A stretch of 64,000 nt of DNA from Paraglaciecola mesophila (GTDB taxonomy: Bacteria > Pseudomonadota > Gammaproteobacteria > Enterobacterales > Alteromonadaceae). The notes under the pieces are model-generated. The model saw only the letters and a list, made by a program, of their open reading frames with translations. It had not been told where the DNA came from and made no database searches. Shown here piece by piece: positions 17,838 to 26,510 of this stretch (position 1 is the first letter of the stretch; each line of letters opens with the position of its first letter). The stretch spans positions 2,565,001-2,629,000 of the forward strand of contig NZ_CP047656.1 in the NCBI RefSeq assembly GCF_009906955.1, given 5' to 3'. The position numbers and the translations under genes are program-made.

Positions 17838-18785
17838 TTACTCGTCGACATGATACCAAAGTGCTTCGTTGTGCACTGGTGTTAGCGGTGGCAACAGCGG
17901 GTTTGGTAAATCAATGATATGGCGTTCGCTTAAACACGCCTTATTGATTAACCATTCATTGTGCTTCAAGAACATTTGCTCAAAAGAACCATCTTCTATT
18001 GCTAACTGCAAACCGCGCTGTATATCAGTAGCTAATTTAGCATTATTTTTAGCTACGAAAAAATAAATGGCCGCTGGATAGCGCAGTAAAATGTGCTTTT
18101 CGATTGCTAAATTGTAGTGGGGCCTCGCGCTTATCTCGTCCCATATTTCAATTATCGAGCGCGGGAAAAAATTAAATCGTTCTTTATTAAGCATCTCAAA
18201 TAAACGCTCATACTTTGAGGATGACATCACATCAATATGACTGTTATTCAAGATATAGGTATCCGGCCAATCGTGCCCTTGGCCTGCGGTTAATGTTTGC
18301 AAATCTGACAGGCTATCTATTTCATCGAAGATACCTTGCTGGCCAGCATGGATCAAAAATAAACGCCATCCGATAAGCCCTTTATAAATAGGAATTCGAA
18401 TAGGTATATATGCCTTCTCTCGCTCTTGTGTGGTCATTGACCACACAATATCGGGTGCATTTTCCCTTTCCATCATGCGCAAGGCCCTACTTTGCGTCAT
18501 AGCACTTCTACTTTGCTTTAAACGATAAGGTTTCTCCAATTTGCTTATCGCCAGTGCCAACAGCCGTACTGGGTACAAAGGACGCTGATCATGCACTGAC
18601 TCTGGCATAGGATAAAGAATGGTTTGTTCAGCGATTGCGCTTGTTGCAGCTAAAGACCAAATAAGACATAACAATAAAAACAGATACGTCGCTATCTTCG
18701 CGTGCTTGCCCTTAGTCGAACTCGCTGTGCGTTTATGCGCTATTCCAACCACATTTGAGTGATGCAAAGTCACAACGCCTCTCAT
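17838..18785 (-). CDS. periplasmic solute-binding (SBP_bac_3-like) protein
   Basis: 315 residues. After a basic N-terminus, a signal peptide (about 30-52, ending AIAEQ) leads to a two-lobed binding fold resembling family 3 solute-binding proteins. The recognisable elements are weak: a Tyr-Pro-Met start of the first lobe, the APDIVWSMT stretch, and an LQLAIEDGSFEQMF helix near the C-terminus, which is typical. No permease or ATPase is nearby, so it may be a stand-alone sensor-type or orphan protein. Ligand unknown. Confidence 0.6.
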   Translation of the reverse strand: MRGVVTLHHSNVVGIAHKRTASSTKGKHAKIATYLFLLLCLIWSLAATSAIAEQTILYPMPESVHDQRPLYPVRLLALAISKLEKPYRLKQSRSAMTQSRALRMMERENAPDIVWSMTTQEREKAYIPIRIPIYKGLIGWRLFLIHAGQQGIFDEIDSLSDLQTLTAGQGHDWPDTYILNNSHIDVMSSSKYERLFEMLNKERFNFFPRSIIEIWDEISARPHYNLAIEKHILLRYPAAIYFFVAKNNAKLATDIQRGLQLAIEDGSFEQMFLKHNEWLINKACLSERHIIDLPNPLLPPLTPVHNEALWYHVDE

Positions 18786-19063
18786 TGTGCGCCTCCTAAC
18801 CTTTTTATATTTACTGCGACCCGTTTATATCACTCTAGTCGTCGGGTGATCGTAAATTATTACTTTATAATCTATCAGTTAACGTAAATAACACAAATCT
18901 CAAAGGCAAATAAAGCACCCTAAACTGCAGCATGCAGAACTTGCCCTTTTAGCTGAATACGTATGCAAGGGGTGTCCATTTCTTTTCGAGTAACAAATAA
19001 TGATCCTTTACGTTATGTACTGCCCAGGTCATTAACAATTGGGCAACCCAAAAGGATACCTCA

Positions 19064-20818
19064 ATGTTTACTCACTACCACAGAGTTCAAAGCGCATATA
19101 AACTTACCTATAGGTTTGTGCTGATGATATTCATGCTAAATAGTACATCTGCGCTGGCTTCCTCTGCACCGCAGGGCAACTCGGTCGACCCGTTCTGGCA
19201 GAACGCTACTGTGTATTTCATGATGACCGACCGTTTTGCCAACGGTGACAAAAGCAATGATCAACAATTTGAACGCAAACCTGATGGCGCAACACTTCGA
19301 AACTTTATGGGCGGCGACATTAAAGGGGTAACCCAAAAAATAAAGAGTGGTTACTTTACCGATTTGGGAGTTGATGTGTTGTGGCTCACCCCACTAAATG
19401 AACAAATTCACGGCCGTTGGGACGACGAATGGGGCCGCAGTTACCCGTTTCACGGGTATTGGATAAAAGATTGGACTGCTATTGATCCCAACTTTGGCAC
19501 CGAACAAGACATGGCCGAAATGATTGCTACCGCTCACGCACACGGTATAAAGGTATTAGCCGACGTTATCATTAACCATACAGGACCAAAAACAAGCAAA
19601 GACGTAGCGTGGCCAGATGAATGGGTACGTACTAAACCCTATTGCAGCTGGGATTCATACAAAGGCAACGTAGAATGTGCCTTAGCCAGCAGCCTCACGG
19701 ATATTCGTACTGAATCAGAAGCTCCTGTGACACTTCCTCCTTTTCTGATCGAAAAGTGGCGTTCTGAAGGGCGCTTAGAGCAAGAATTAGCAGAGCTTGA
19801 TGCTTTTTTCGAACGCACTAAGTTACCTAGAGCACCGAAGTATTTCATCACTAAATGGATAACCGATTGGGTACGTGAATACGGGATTGACGGATTTCGA
19901 GTAGATACCGCCAAACATGTAGAAGCCGATGTTTGGAAAATCGTCAAAGCAGAAGGCACCACAGCATTAGCACAATGGAAAGCTGAACACCCCGATCAGG
20001 CCCGTGACAACAAGCCCTTCTTCATGGTCGGTGAGGTAATGCACTTTGGCGTTGACGGATTCAAAAATACCCCCAAGGGCACTCGCCTTTATGACTATGG
20101 TGATAAGCAGGTAGACTTCTTTGCAAATGGCTTCGACAGCCTAATCAATATGGGTTTTGCTGCCCATGCTGAACAAGACATGGAACAGATTTTTAGCACT
20201 TACTCTGACGAACTTAATCAAGGCGCGCTAAAAGGCGTTAGTGTGCTTAATTATGTTGTCTCCCATGACGATCCTGAACCGTTCGACCCAAAACGTGAAC
20301 ATCCTTATCAAGCAGCGCTAAAACTCATGTTAGCCCCAGGTTCTGCACAAATTTATTACGGCGACGAGTTAGCCAGAAATCTAACCTACCCTGACGCCGT
20401 CGGAGATGCCACCTGGCGCTCATTCATGAATTGGCAAGACTTACCACCTGCTGACAACAACGCCGAACAGCTAACGCCAAAACAGCAGTACACCCAGCAA
20501 TTGCTGGAACACTGGCAAAAACTCGGCCAATTCCGTCATGCTCATTTATCAGTGGGGGCTGGCGTACATAAAATGCTGCAAAAGAAACCTTATGTTTTTC
20601 AGCGCACCCTCGCCGCCACAGAGCAAAATGCAGCAGATAACGTAATAGTTGCCATTGGCATGCCTAAAGGCAGTAAAGTAATAGAGCTGCATAAGTTATT
20701 TAAAGACGGGACTGAGCTAAAAGAGTATTACTCCGGCACAACTGTGACGGTACATGACAACCAAGTCACCTTAGATACCCCATTCGACGTTGTTTTGTTG
20801 GGTGCATTAGAGCAATAG
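19064..20818 (+). CDS. alpha-amylase family glycoside hydrolase, GH13 (MalS-like)
   Basis: 584 residues. The signal peptide (about 12-33) predicts periplasmic or exported alpha-1,4-glucan hydrolysis. The four GH13 regions are present in order: DVIINH (about 166), GFRVDTAKH with the nucleophile Asp (about 277), the acid/base Glu in VGEV (about 323) and VSHDD (about 399). The insert between regions I and II (PYCSWDSYKG, later LPRAPKYFITKW) resembles E. coli MalS (GH13_19), but the protein is shorter at the N-terminus. GGATACCTC precedes the ATG. No maltose operon is adjacent; it is monocistronic. Confidence 0.88.
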   Translation: MFTHYHRVQSAYKLTYRFVLMIFMLNSTSALASSAPQGNSVDPFWQNATVYFMMTDRFANGDKSNDQQFERKPDGATLRNFMGGDIKGVTQKIKSGYFTDLGVDVLWLTPLNEQIHGRWDDEWGRSYPFHGYWIKDWTAIDPNFGTEQDMAEMIATAHAHGIKVLADVIINHTGPKTSKDVAWPDEWVRTKPYCSWDSYKGNVECALASSLTDIRTESEAPVTLPPFLIEKWRSEGRLEQELAELDAFFERTKLPRAPKYFITKWITDWVREYGIDGFRVDTAKHVEADVWKIVKAEGTTALAQWKAEHPDQARDNKPFFMVGEVMHFGVDGFKNTPKGTRLYDYGDKQVDFFANGFDSLINMGFAAHAEQDMEQIFSTYSDELNQGALKGVSVLNYVVSHDDPEPFDPKREHPYQAALKLMLAPGSAQIYYGDELARNLTYPDAVGDATWRSFMNWQDLPPADNNAEQLTPKQQYTQQLLEHWQKLGQFRHAHLSVGAGVHKMLQKKPYVFQRTLAATEQNAADNVIVAIGMPKGSKVIELHKLFKDGTELKEYYSGTTVTVHDNQVTLDTPFDVVLLGALEQ

Positions 20819-20852
20819 CACATTATTAGGCATCTACCAAGAACAGGCCTGC

Positions 20853-20878
20853 ACCCAGCTTTTAATGAAAGGCTGGGT
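20853..20878 (+). terminator. possible terminator of the amylase gene
   Basis: ACCCAGC/GCTGGGT with a 12-nt loop lies 35 bp after the amylase stop. The loop is long and the T-run weak. Confidence 0.4.
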
Positions 20879-21055
20879 TCATATCGCATGCCCACCTTCG
20901 TCAAGCACTGATGTGTAGGCTAAAAAATAGAATACCCATTACGCACGCCATCTTAACACTGCCTCACAGTTGCAAGCGGCTCCCATGACATAAAACATGA
21001 GCTTGTGGCCATTTTGACTTATAGTCATACCAAGATGTAATCAGAGTGGGTAAGC

Positions 21056-21466
21056 ATGTCGGCGTATTTCAACGTAAAGATTGACGGTCAAGTGGTAGTC
21101 ATAAACACTTTGGGGCAATGGTCAGAGCAAGTAGCGTTAAGCTTCGAAAGGGAGATGCACCGAGTGATCCCTAACGTGTCTGCTACCAAGTTTGCTCACT
21201 TAGTGTTGTTTGACAAATGGGAGCTCAGCACACCATCGGTTGAACCAATAGTAAGACGTGTCGTAGGTTGGTGTGTCAGCCAAGGCATGTGCGCGGCAGC
21301 AGAAGTCTTTAGCGCCAATGTACTGAAGGAGTACCTAATCAATAAGGCGACCGAAGAAGTAAAAGATCATGTCACGATTCGTCGTTTCACTAGCGAATCA
21401 GACGCCCGAAAGTGGCTCGCAGAAATGGGCTTTGAAACCCAAACAACCCAGCAACTACAGACCTAA
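21056..21466 (+). CDS. hypothetical protein, possible STAS/SpoIIAA-like fold
   Basis: 136 residues, cytosolic. It starts with a short beta-hairpin (YFNVKIDGQVVVINTLGQW), followed by alternating helices and strands (FAHLVLFDKWELSTPS, TIRRFTSESDARKWLAEMGF). This pattern resembles SpoIIAA/STAS-like proteins common in marine gammaproteobacteria, but no catalytic motif is present and the assignment is tentative. It is a single gene between the amylase and the convergent flavoprotein gene. Confidence 0.55.
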   Translation: MSAYFNVKIDGQVVVINTLGQWSEQVALSFEREMHRVIPNVSATKFAHLVLFDKWELSTPSVEPIVRRVVGWCVSQGMCAAAEVFSANVLKEYLINKATEEVKDHVTIRRFTSESDARKWLAEMGFETQTTQQLQT

Positions 21467-21535
21467 TGTTGAAAGCGTGAGACGAATAGAGGTTTCACGT
21501 TAAAATATGTATCTACAGCCCAAAGAAATGCAACA

Positions 21536-22717
21536 TCACACCACCTGCCCGGCCACAAAACCTGACGACCACGCCCACTGGAAGTTATAGCCTCCTAGCC
21601 ATCCGGTGACGTCCATCACTTCGCCGATGAAATATAGCCCTTTCACATTTTTGGCTTCCATAGTTTTAGAGGACAGAAAGTCGGTGTCGACGCCGCCTAG
21701 TGTGACTTCTGCGGTGCGGTAGCCTTCAGTGCCATTAGGTTTTAACTGCCATTGGTGAAAGGCTTGTGCGACCTCAATTAGGCTCTTGCCTTGGTATTGC
21801 TTTAGGGGTTTGTTCTCAATGCCTATATAGGGCAATACGGTTTGCACATAGCGTTTTGGGTAAAACGCCGCTAGCGCATTACTGAGCAATACATCTGGCT
21901 GGCTTTGCTGGGCTTTGTGTAATTGCTCATACAAATCACCATTTGGGTATAAGTCGAATTCGACTGCTTCCCCCGGCTCCCAAAAAGATGAGATTTGCAG
22001 TACTGCTGGGCCGCTTAAACCTCTGTGAGTGAACAGAATATTCTCATTGAAACTGGTGCTGTTACAGCTGGCGCTGGCGTCAAGGGAGATACCGCTTAGC
22101 TCGGCCAATACTTTCTTGTCTTGCTCGTGTAGTGTAAACGGTACCAAGCCAGCGCGTGTAGGCTTAACCGTTAAACCAAATTGCTCCGCGACTTTATAAC
22201 CAAAGGGGCTGGCGCCCAGTTTCGGCATCGACAGCCCACCAGTGGCAATCACTAACGATTCACATTGATACTCGCCTTTACTGGTTTGCAAGGTAAAGCC
22301 AGCATCCGTTTTATCGATTTGTAGCACATCACATTGATTGGTGACGGTAGCGCCTGCTTTGTCACATTCACTCATAAGCATGTTGAGTATGTCTTTGGCA
22401 CTGTCGTCACAAAATAGCTGCCCAAGCGTTTTTTCGTGATAGGCAATGTCATACTCGGCAACCAAGCTGATAAAATCCCACTGGGTGTATTGGCTTAGCG
22501 CTGATTTGCAAAAGTGTTTGTTATCACACAGAAAGTTTTCGTGAGAAGCATACATATTGGTGAAGTTACAGCGACCGCCGCCAGACATCAAAATTTTGCC
22601 ACCGATACGTTTGGCGTGGTCAAGCACAGCAACACTACGCCCACGTTTGCCCGCTTGCGCTGCGCAAAATAAACCCGCGGCACCTGCTCCTATGACGACT
22701 ACGTCTACTTTGTTCAC
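21536..22717 (-). CDS. NAD(P)/FAD-dependent oxidoreductase, YhiN/HI0933/BaiN family
   Basis: 393 residues from GTG 22717, which places the FAD motif VVIGAGAAGLFCA at the N-terminus as in the family; a TTG at 22777 would add 20 unlikely residues. Family blocks KILMSGGGRCNFTN (about 45) and the C-terminal GWLGGYNFQWAWSSG are clear. BaiN homologues reduce unsaturated substrates in some gut bacteria; the role of the broadly conserved YhiN is not settled. It is divergent from the cyclase-family gene at 22844. Confidence 0.87.
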   Translation of the reverse strand: MNKVDVVVIGAGAAGLFCAAQAGKRGRSVAVLDHAKRIGGKILMSGGGRCNFTNMYASHENFLCDNKHFCKSALSQYTQWDFISLVAEYDIAYHEKTLGQLFCDDSAKDILNMLMSECDKAGATVTNQCDVLQIDKTDAGFTLQTSKGEYQCESLVIATGGLSMPKLGASPFGYKVAEQFGLTVKPTRAGLVPFTLHEQDKKVLAELSGISLDASASCNSTSFNENILFTHRGLSGPAVLQISSFWEPGEAVEFDLYPNGDLYEQLHKAQQSQPDVLLSNALAAFYPKRYVQTVLPYIGIENKPLKQYQGKSLIEVAQAFHQWQLKPNGTEGYRTAEVTLGGVDTDFLSSKTMEAKNVKGLYFIGEVMDVTGWLGGYNFQWAWSSGFVAGQVV

Positions 22718-22843
22718 GTTACTGCCCGTTGTTCTAAGTGATGTATTTCGCGCGGAGTATAAAGAATTTTGCTTCAAAAACCCAAATTAATGCTAAGTTG
22801 TGCTCACACTAACTTCTATATTCCCCCTGCCTAAGGAGCCATT

Positions 22844-23530
22844 TTGTCAGACGTTCAACCAAGCAAACGTACCTTTATTGATTTGAGTCACCGCATATAC
22901 GATGGCTTGCGCACATACAAAGGTTTGCCAGCACCAATCATGTGCGATTACCTAAGCCGTGAAGAGTCGAAAAAAGTGTACGGTGATGACTACCAAGTGC
23001 AAATTGGCAAAATTGAAATGGTCAGTAACACAGGAACGTATATCGATACGCCTTTTCACTTTGCTGCTGAAGGGGATGACCTAGCTCAAGTATCGTTAGC
23101 ATTGTTAGCTGACTTACCTGCGGTGGTCATCGATGCCAGAGATAGCATTGAAGTAGATATGCGCTTTTTCAAAGATGTAGATGTTGCGGGTAAAGCGGTG
23201 CTTATCAATACTAATTGGAGCAAGCACTGGGAAAGCGATCAATACTTTGAAAACCATGCTTATTTAACAGCCGATGCGGCTAAATGGCTACTTGATAACG
23301 GCGCAAAATTGGTTGGCATTGACTCACACAATATCGATGATACACGAGGCCAAAAACGCCCCGTGCATAGCTTGTTATTAGCAAACAATGTGTTGATTTG
23401 CGAACACCTTACCCACTTAGAGAAAGTCCCCACCCACGGTGCACGTTTTTATGCAGTGCCGCCTAAAATAACCGGCGTGGGCACCTTCCCAGTGCGCGCA
23501 TTTGTACAAATCGATGAAAGCAGTTGTTAG
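22844..23530 (+). CDS. cyclase family protein (kynurenine formamidase-like)
   Basis: 228 residues from a TTG start at 22844, supported by AAGGAG at 22833-22838. It belongs to the metal-dependent cyclase/formamidase family. The family signature HxGTHxDxPxH appears as SNTGTYIDTPFHF, so two of the usual His ligands are Asn and Tyr while the Asp and last His are kept. Later blocks VGIDSHNID and ICEHLTHLEKV fit the family. Hydrolysis of a cyclic amide or N-formyl group is possible but metal binding may be altered. The stop codon interleaves with that of htpX. Confidence 0.78.
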   Translation: MSDVQPSKRTFIDLSHRIYDGLRTYKGLPAPIMCDYLSREESKKVYGDDYQVQIGKIEMVSNTGTYIDTPFHFAAEGDDLAQVSLALLADLPAVVIDARDSIEVDMRFFKDVDVAGKAVLINTNWSKHWESDQYFENHAYLTADAAKWLLDNGAKLVGIDSHNIDDTRGQKRPVHSLLLANNVLICEHLTHLEKVPTHGARFYAVPPKITGVGTFPVRAFVQIDESSC

Positions 23531-24408
23531 CTTTTTTGCAGCGCCTCTATGCGTTTTTCTAGCGGCGGGTGACTAGAAAATAACTTTTGTACTTTACCTG
23601 CACTAATAGCGAATGCCGCCATTTCCTCGGGCATGGGCGGCGCATCTTGGTTTTGCTTTAAACGCTTAAGCGCTGCAATCATGTTGCTTCGCCCAGCAAG
23701 GCTTGCGCCCCCTGCGTCCGCTCGAAATTCACGATATCGTGAAAACCACATGACAATCATCGACGCTAAAATACCCAATATCACCTGACTAATAATCGAT
23801 ACAATCCAAAACGCTGGGCCATGCCCCCGTTCAACTTTAAACACAACTCGGTCAACCACATGGCCGATCACCCGAGATAAAAACACCACAAAGGTATTCA
23901 GTACGCCTTGGACTAACGTCATGGTGACCATATCACCGTTGGCAACATGGCTAATTTCATGGGCTAGCACAGCTTCCACTTCGCTTTGTGTCATGTTTTC
24001 AAGTAAACCCGTACTGACGGCCACTAAAGCGTTGTTTTTATTCCACCCAGTGGCAAACGCGTTAGGGCTGGCGTGTACGAATATACCCACCTCTGGCATG
24101 CCAATATTGGCTTGTTCAGCTTGGCGCTCTACTGTGCGCAACAGCCAACGTTCAGTATCGTTCTCTGGGCGCTCAAGCACGTGCACATTCATGCTGCGCT
24201 TGGCCATAAATTTAGACATTAACAATGAGATGATTGAACCACTAAAGCCAATCACCGCCGAGTAAACAAGCAAAGCCTGCAGGTCTAAATCAACCCCGTT
24301 TTGTGCGAGTAAACCTTGAAAACCCAACAAGCTAAAGACCAAGCTAATCAATACCATGACGGCAATGTTAGTGGCTAAAAATAGTAGTATTCGAAACATA
24401 TTCCACAC
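23527..24408 (-). CDS. htpX: HtpX, membrane zinc metalloprotease
   Basis: 293 residues. Two N-terminal helices (about 5-25 and 35-57), the HEISH zinc motif in LAHEISHVANGD (about 141), two further helices, and the third ligand Glu in the FSRYREFRADAGGA block. HtpX degrades misfolded inner-membrane proteins together with FtsH and is usually Cpx or heat-shock controlled. Length matches E. coli HtpX (293). Convergent with the cyclase gene. Confidence 0.95.
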   Translation of the reverse strand: MWNMFRILLFLATNIAVMVLISLVFSLLGFQGLLAQNGVDLDLQALLVYSAVIGFSGSIISLLMSKFMAKRSMNVHVLERPENDTERWLLRTVERQAEQANIGMPEVGIFVHASPNAFATGWNKNNALVAVSTGLLENMTQSEVEAVLAHEISHVANGDMVTMTLVQGVLNTFVVFLSRVIGHVVDRVVFKVERGHGPAFWIVSIISQVILGILASMIVMWFSRYREFRADAGGASLAGRSNMIAALKRLKQNQDAPPMPEEMAAFAISAGKVQKLFSSHPPLEKRIEALQKS

Positions 24409-24609
24409 TCCATATTAGGTGTTTAATATGTGGTCAATTCAGAATGAGTGCAATAGCGCCTAAAAAATATAAGTGTTTTGGCTGCTACCCTCACCTATTT
24501 CTCAATAAAAACGGAGAGATGCGTAACCTTTGGAACAACCTAAAACCACCTGCAGTTGGGTGAAAGAGCCCGCCGCAAGTGCATGGTAATGTGCGTTTAA
24601 CTGCGTATG

Positions 24610-24825
24610 CTAGCGCGTGGTCGGTATGCCTTGCAGTATCTCGATAATAGCGCGGTCATTATTCAATTCGGCCAAATCAATCAAATAGCCTTTTTCCAAC
24701 TCTTGGATTGGCTCGCTGGGCAGTAATTCTCTAACGGACTGCTCATCACCGTTAGCAATAGCAGTTTTTAAGGCTGCAAAGTCCATAATGCCATGCTTTG
24801 TTTTATCATGCTTGTTAGACGTCAT
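24610..24825 (-). CDS. small hypothetical protein
   Basis: 71 residues; GGAGGAG lies 5 bp before the ATG at 24825, so translation is well supported. The sequence is helical (DFAALKTAIANGDEQSVRELL, then AELNNDRAIIEILQG) in a pattern like one ankyrin-type helical pair, without a full repeat. Cytosolic, no family recognised. Confidence 0.6.
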   Translation of the reverse strand: MTSNKHDKTKHGIMDFAALKTAIANGDEQSVRELLPSEPIQELEKGYLIDLAELNNDRAIIEILQGIPTTR

Positions 24826-24996
24826 AATTACTCCTCCATCAAGAATTCCTTGTTAACCTAACAGCTCGGTCTTGATGAGATCAACAAAGCCTAACGATTT
24901 GTAACGTTTGAGTGTGCCGTATAGTTAATGAAGGGCTAGTGAAGGGTCAGTGAAAGGTCGACAACGTGCTCGTCCAAAATAAATATCTCAAACGAG

Positions 24997-25212
24997 TTAC
25001 AACCAACCATTTTGAAAAACGACTCATATCGCTTCAATCCTACTCTTGGCGTTTAGTTTGCGAGACGCCGATGGCAAATAATTGCGCACCGTGTCAGTAG
25101 ATAAAAACAATTTGCTAGCAATATCTTCCGTGGATAGCCCGTCTTTGGCTAAACGCAACGCACGGCGTTCTTTGTCTGTTAGTGGGTCTTTTTCCATCCA
25201 CGAGCCTACCAC
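24997..25212 (-). pseudogene. remnant of a NarL/LuxR-type response regulator (HTH only)
   Basis: The frame from 25212 encodes the linker and LuxR HTH of a DesR/LiaR-type regulator: PLTDKERRALRLAKDGLSTE then FLSTDTVRNYL. The receiver domain is absent: the coding similarity ends exactly where a repeat element begins (25213). The frame also stops at a TGA (25024-25026) after RIEAI; reading through it gives VVFQNGWL and a TAA at 24997, which is the normal family ending. So the gene appears broken at both ends. A short HTH peptide could still be made, but no good ribosome site is present. Confidence 0.72.
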
Positions 25213-25494
25213 TATACCAATTCCATTAAATAATTAACCACTCAGCGAAAATTTAAAAGGACTTAATCAAGGCGCTTAAATGATAGCCCTTTATTAAAAA
25301 CTAACCTGTGCTCTTTCGAGTTTGAGCAACACAGAGTAAGTCCTTTTAAAATTCGCCCGAAGGGAATTCCCCAGCGGGTTTTGCACTACGTTCTCGGTAT
25401 TTGAAAGGGAACAACCATTACTACACACCGACGCCTTGTTCAAAACCCGCTGGATGAATTCTGAGAGGCCAATTATTTAATGGAATTGGTATTA
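25213..25494. mobile_element. MITE-like element with terminal inverted repeats
   Basis: Terminal repeats of about 33 bp, beginning ATACCAATTCCATTAAATAA at the left (25214) and inverted at the right (to about 25493), with three or so mismatches. Inside are two nested inverted repeats: TTAAAAGGACTTA (25253-25265) with its complement at 25338-25350, and CCAGCGGGTTTTG (25371-25383) with CAAAACCCGCTGG (25441-25453). No coding capacity. Related ends recur at 37098-37133 and 59209-59229. It truncates the response-regulator gene at 25212. A clear target duplication was not identified. Confidence 0.7.
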
Positions 25495-25557
25495 GTTCCT
25501 GTGCAATTGCTGTCAAGAGCTCGTTAACTGCCCAGAGCGCAATAGGCGCCTCGAAGA

Positions 25558-26031
25558 TTACAAGCTATCTAGCATGGTTTGCGCATCACTGACCTCGAAC
25601 TTACCAGGGGCTTCAACGTTCAGCAATTTTACCACACCGTTTTCAACCAACATTGAGTAGCGCCCAGAACGCACACCACCGAATGTACCAGTGTCTTTTG
25701 CCATGCCAATGGCTTGGGTAAACTCAGCACCGCCGTCGGCGAGCATAGTGATGTGTTGCGCATTGTGTGATTTACCCCAAGCTTCCATTACGAATGCATC
25801 GTTAACTGATAAACAAACAATGTTATCAATTCCTTTTTCCGCTAACTTGTCGGCCAAGGTGATGTAGCCGGGTAAATGGGTATTCGAACAAGTTGGAGTA
25901 AACGCACCAGGCACAGCGAAAAGTACCACTTTTTTATCGGTAAATAAGCCTGCCGTAGTGGGGTTACTGTTTTCGCCATTTTCACGCAGGCTAAACGTAA
26001 CTTGGGGTAAGGTATCACCAACTTTGATCAT
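25558..26031 (-). CDS. peroxiredoxin, Prx5 type
   Basis: 157 residues from ATG 26031, with GAAGGAA upstream; an in-frame extension to 26106 is rejected. The peroxidatic Cys lies in PGAFTPTCSNTHLPGY (about 48), the hallmark of Prx5/PMP20-type enzymes, which reduce hydroperoxides with thiol or glutathione donors. The family Arg is in GVRSGRYSMLV. No fused glutaredoxin domain. It may form a two-gene unit with the VOC-family gene upstream (40-bp gap). Confidence 0.9.
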   Translation of the reverse strand: MIKVGDTLPQVTFSLRENGENSNPTTAGLFTDKKVVLFAVPGAFTPTCSNTHLPGYITLADKLAEKGIDNIVCLSVNDAFVMEAWGKSHNAQHITMLADGGAEFTQAIGMAKDTGTFGGVRSGRYSMLVENGVVKLLNVEAPGKFEVSDAQTMLDSL

Positions 26032-26071
26032 GTTATTTCCTTCTTTTGAAATAGATAATTGAAAAATAAAA

Positions 26072-26467
26072 TTACTTTGGTTGCAATAAATCCCACTTGT
26101 TGCCAAAACAATCTTGAAATATCACCACTGTCGCATAAGGCTCATCTCGCGGTTCTTCTAAAAAGGTGACGCCGTGTTGCAACATACGTTGATAATCGCG
26201 ATGAAAGTCATCGGTTTGTAAGAAAAAAGCCACGCTGCCGCCGGTTTGATTGCCCACCCACTGCTGCTGATTAATCGCCGCTTTCATCAAGACTAACGCT
26301 GCGCCCGTCTGGCCAGCTTCATTGTTTGGTGCGACGCGCACCCAGCGTGATTCCGGACCATTTTGTATATCATCAAGCAGAGTAAAGCCCAACGACTGGG
26401 TGTAAAACTCGATGCCTTTGTCGTAATCATCCACAAGTAGACTGACGTTACATACGCTTTGTTGCAT
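26072..26467 (-). CDS. VOC (glyoxalase/bleomycin resistance fold) family protein
   Basis: 131 residues with the paired beta-alpha-beta-beta-beta modules of the VOC superfamily: SLLVDDYDKGIEFYTQSLGF at the N-terminus and VIFQDCFGNKWDLLQ at the C-terminus. Likely a metal-dependent lyase, dioxygenase or resistance protein; the substrate cannot be read from the sequence. It lies between rsmJ and the peroxiredoxin gene on the same strand. Confidence 0.82.
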   Translation of the reverse strand: MQQSVCNVSLLVDDYDKGIEFYTQSLGFTLLDDIQNGPESRWVRVAPNNEAGQTGAALVLMKAAINQQQWVGNQTGGSVAFFLQTDDFHRDYQRMLQHGVTFLEEPRDEPYATVVIFQDCFGNKWDLLQPK

Positions 26468-26510
26468 GTTATTCCTTTTAAATAAATGGGATTCACCGTC
26501 CGCTTAAACG

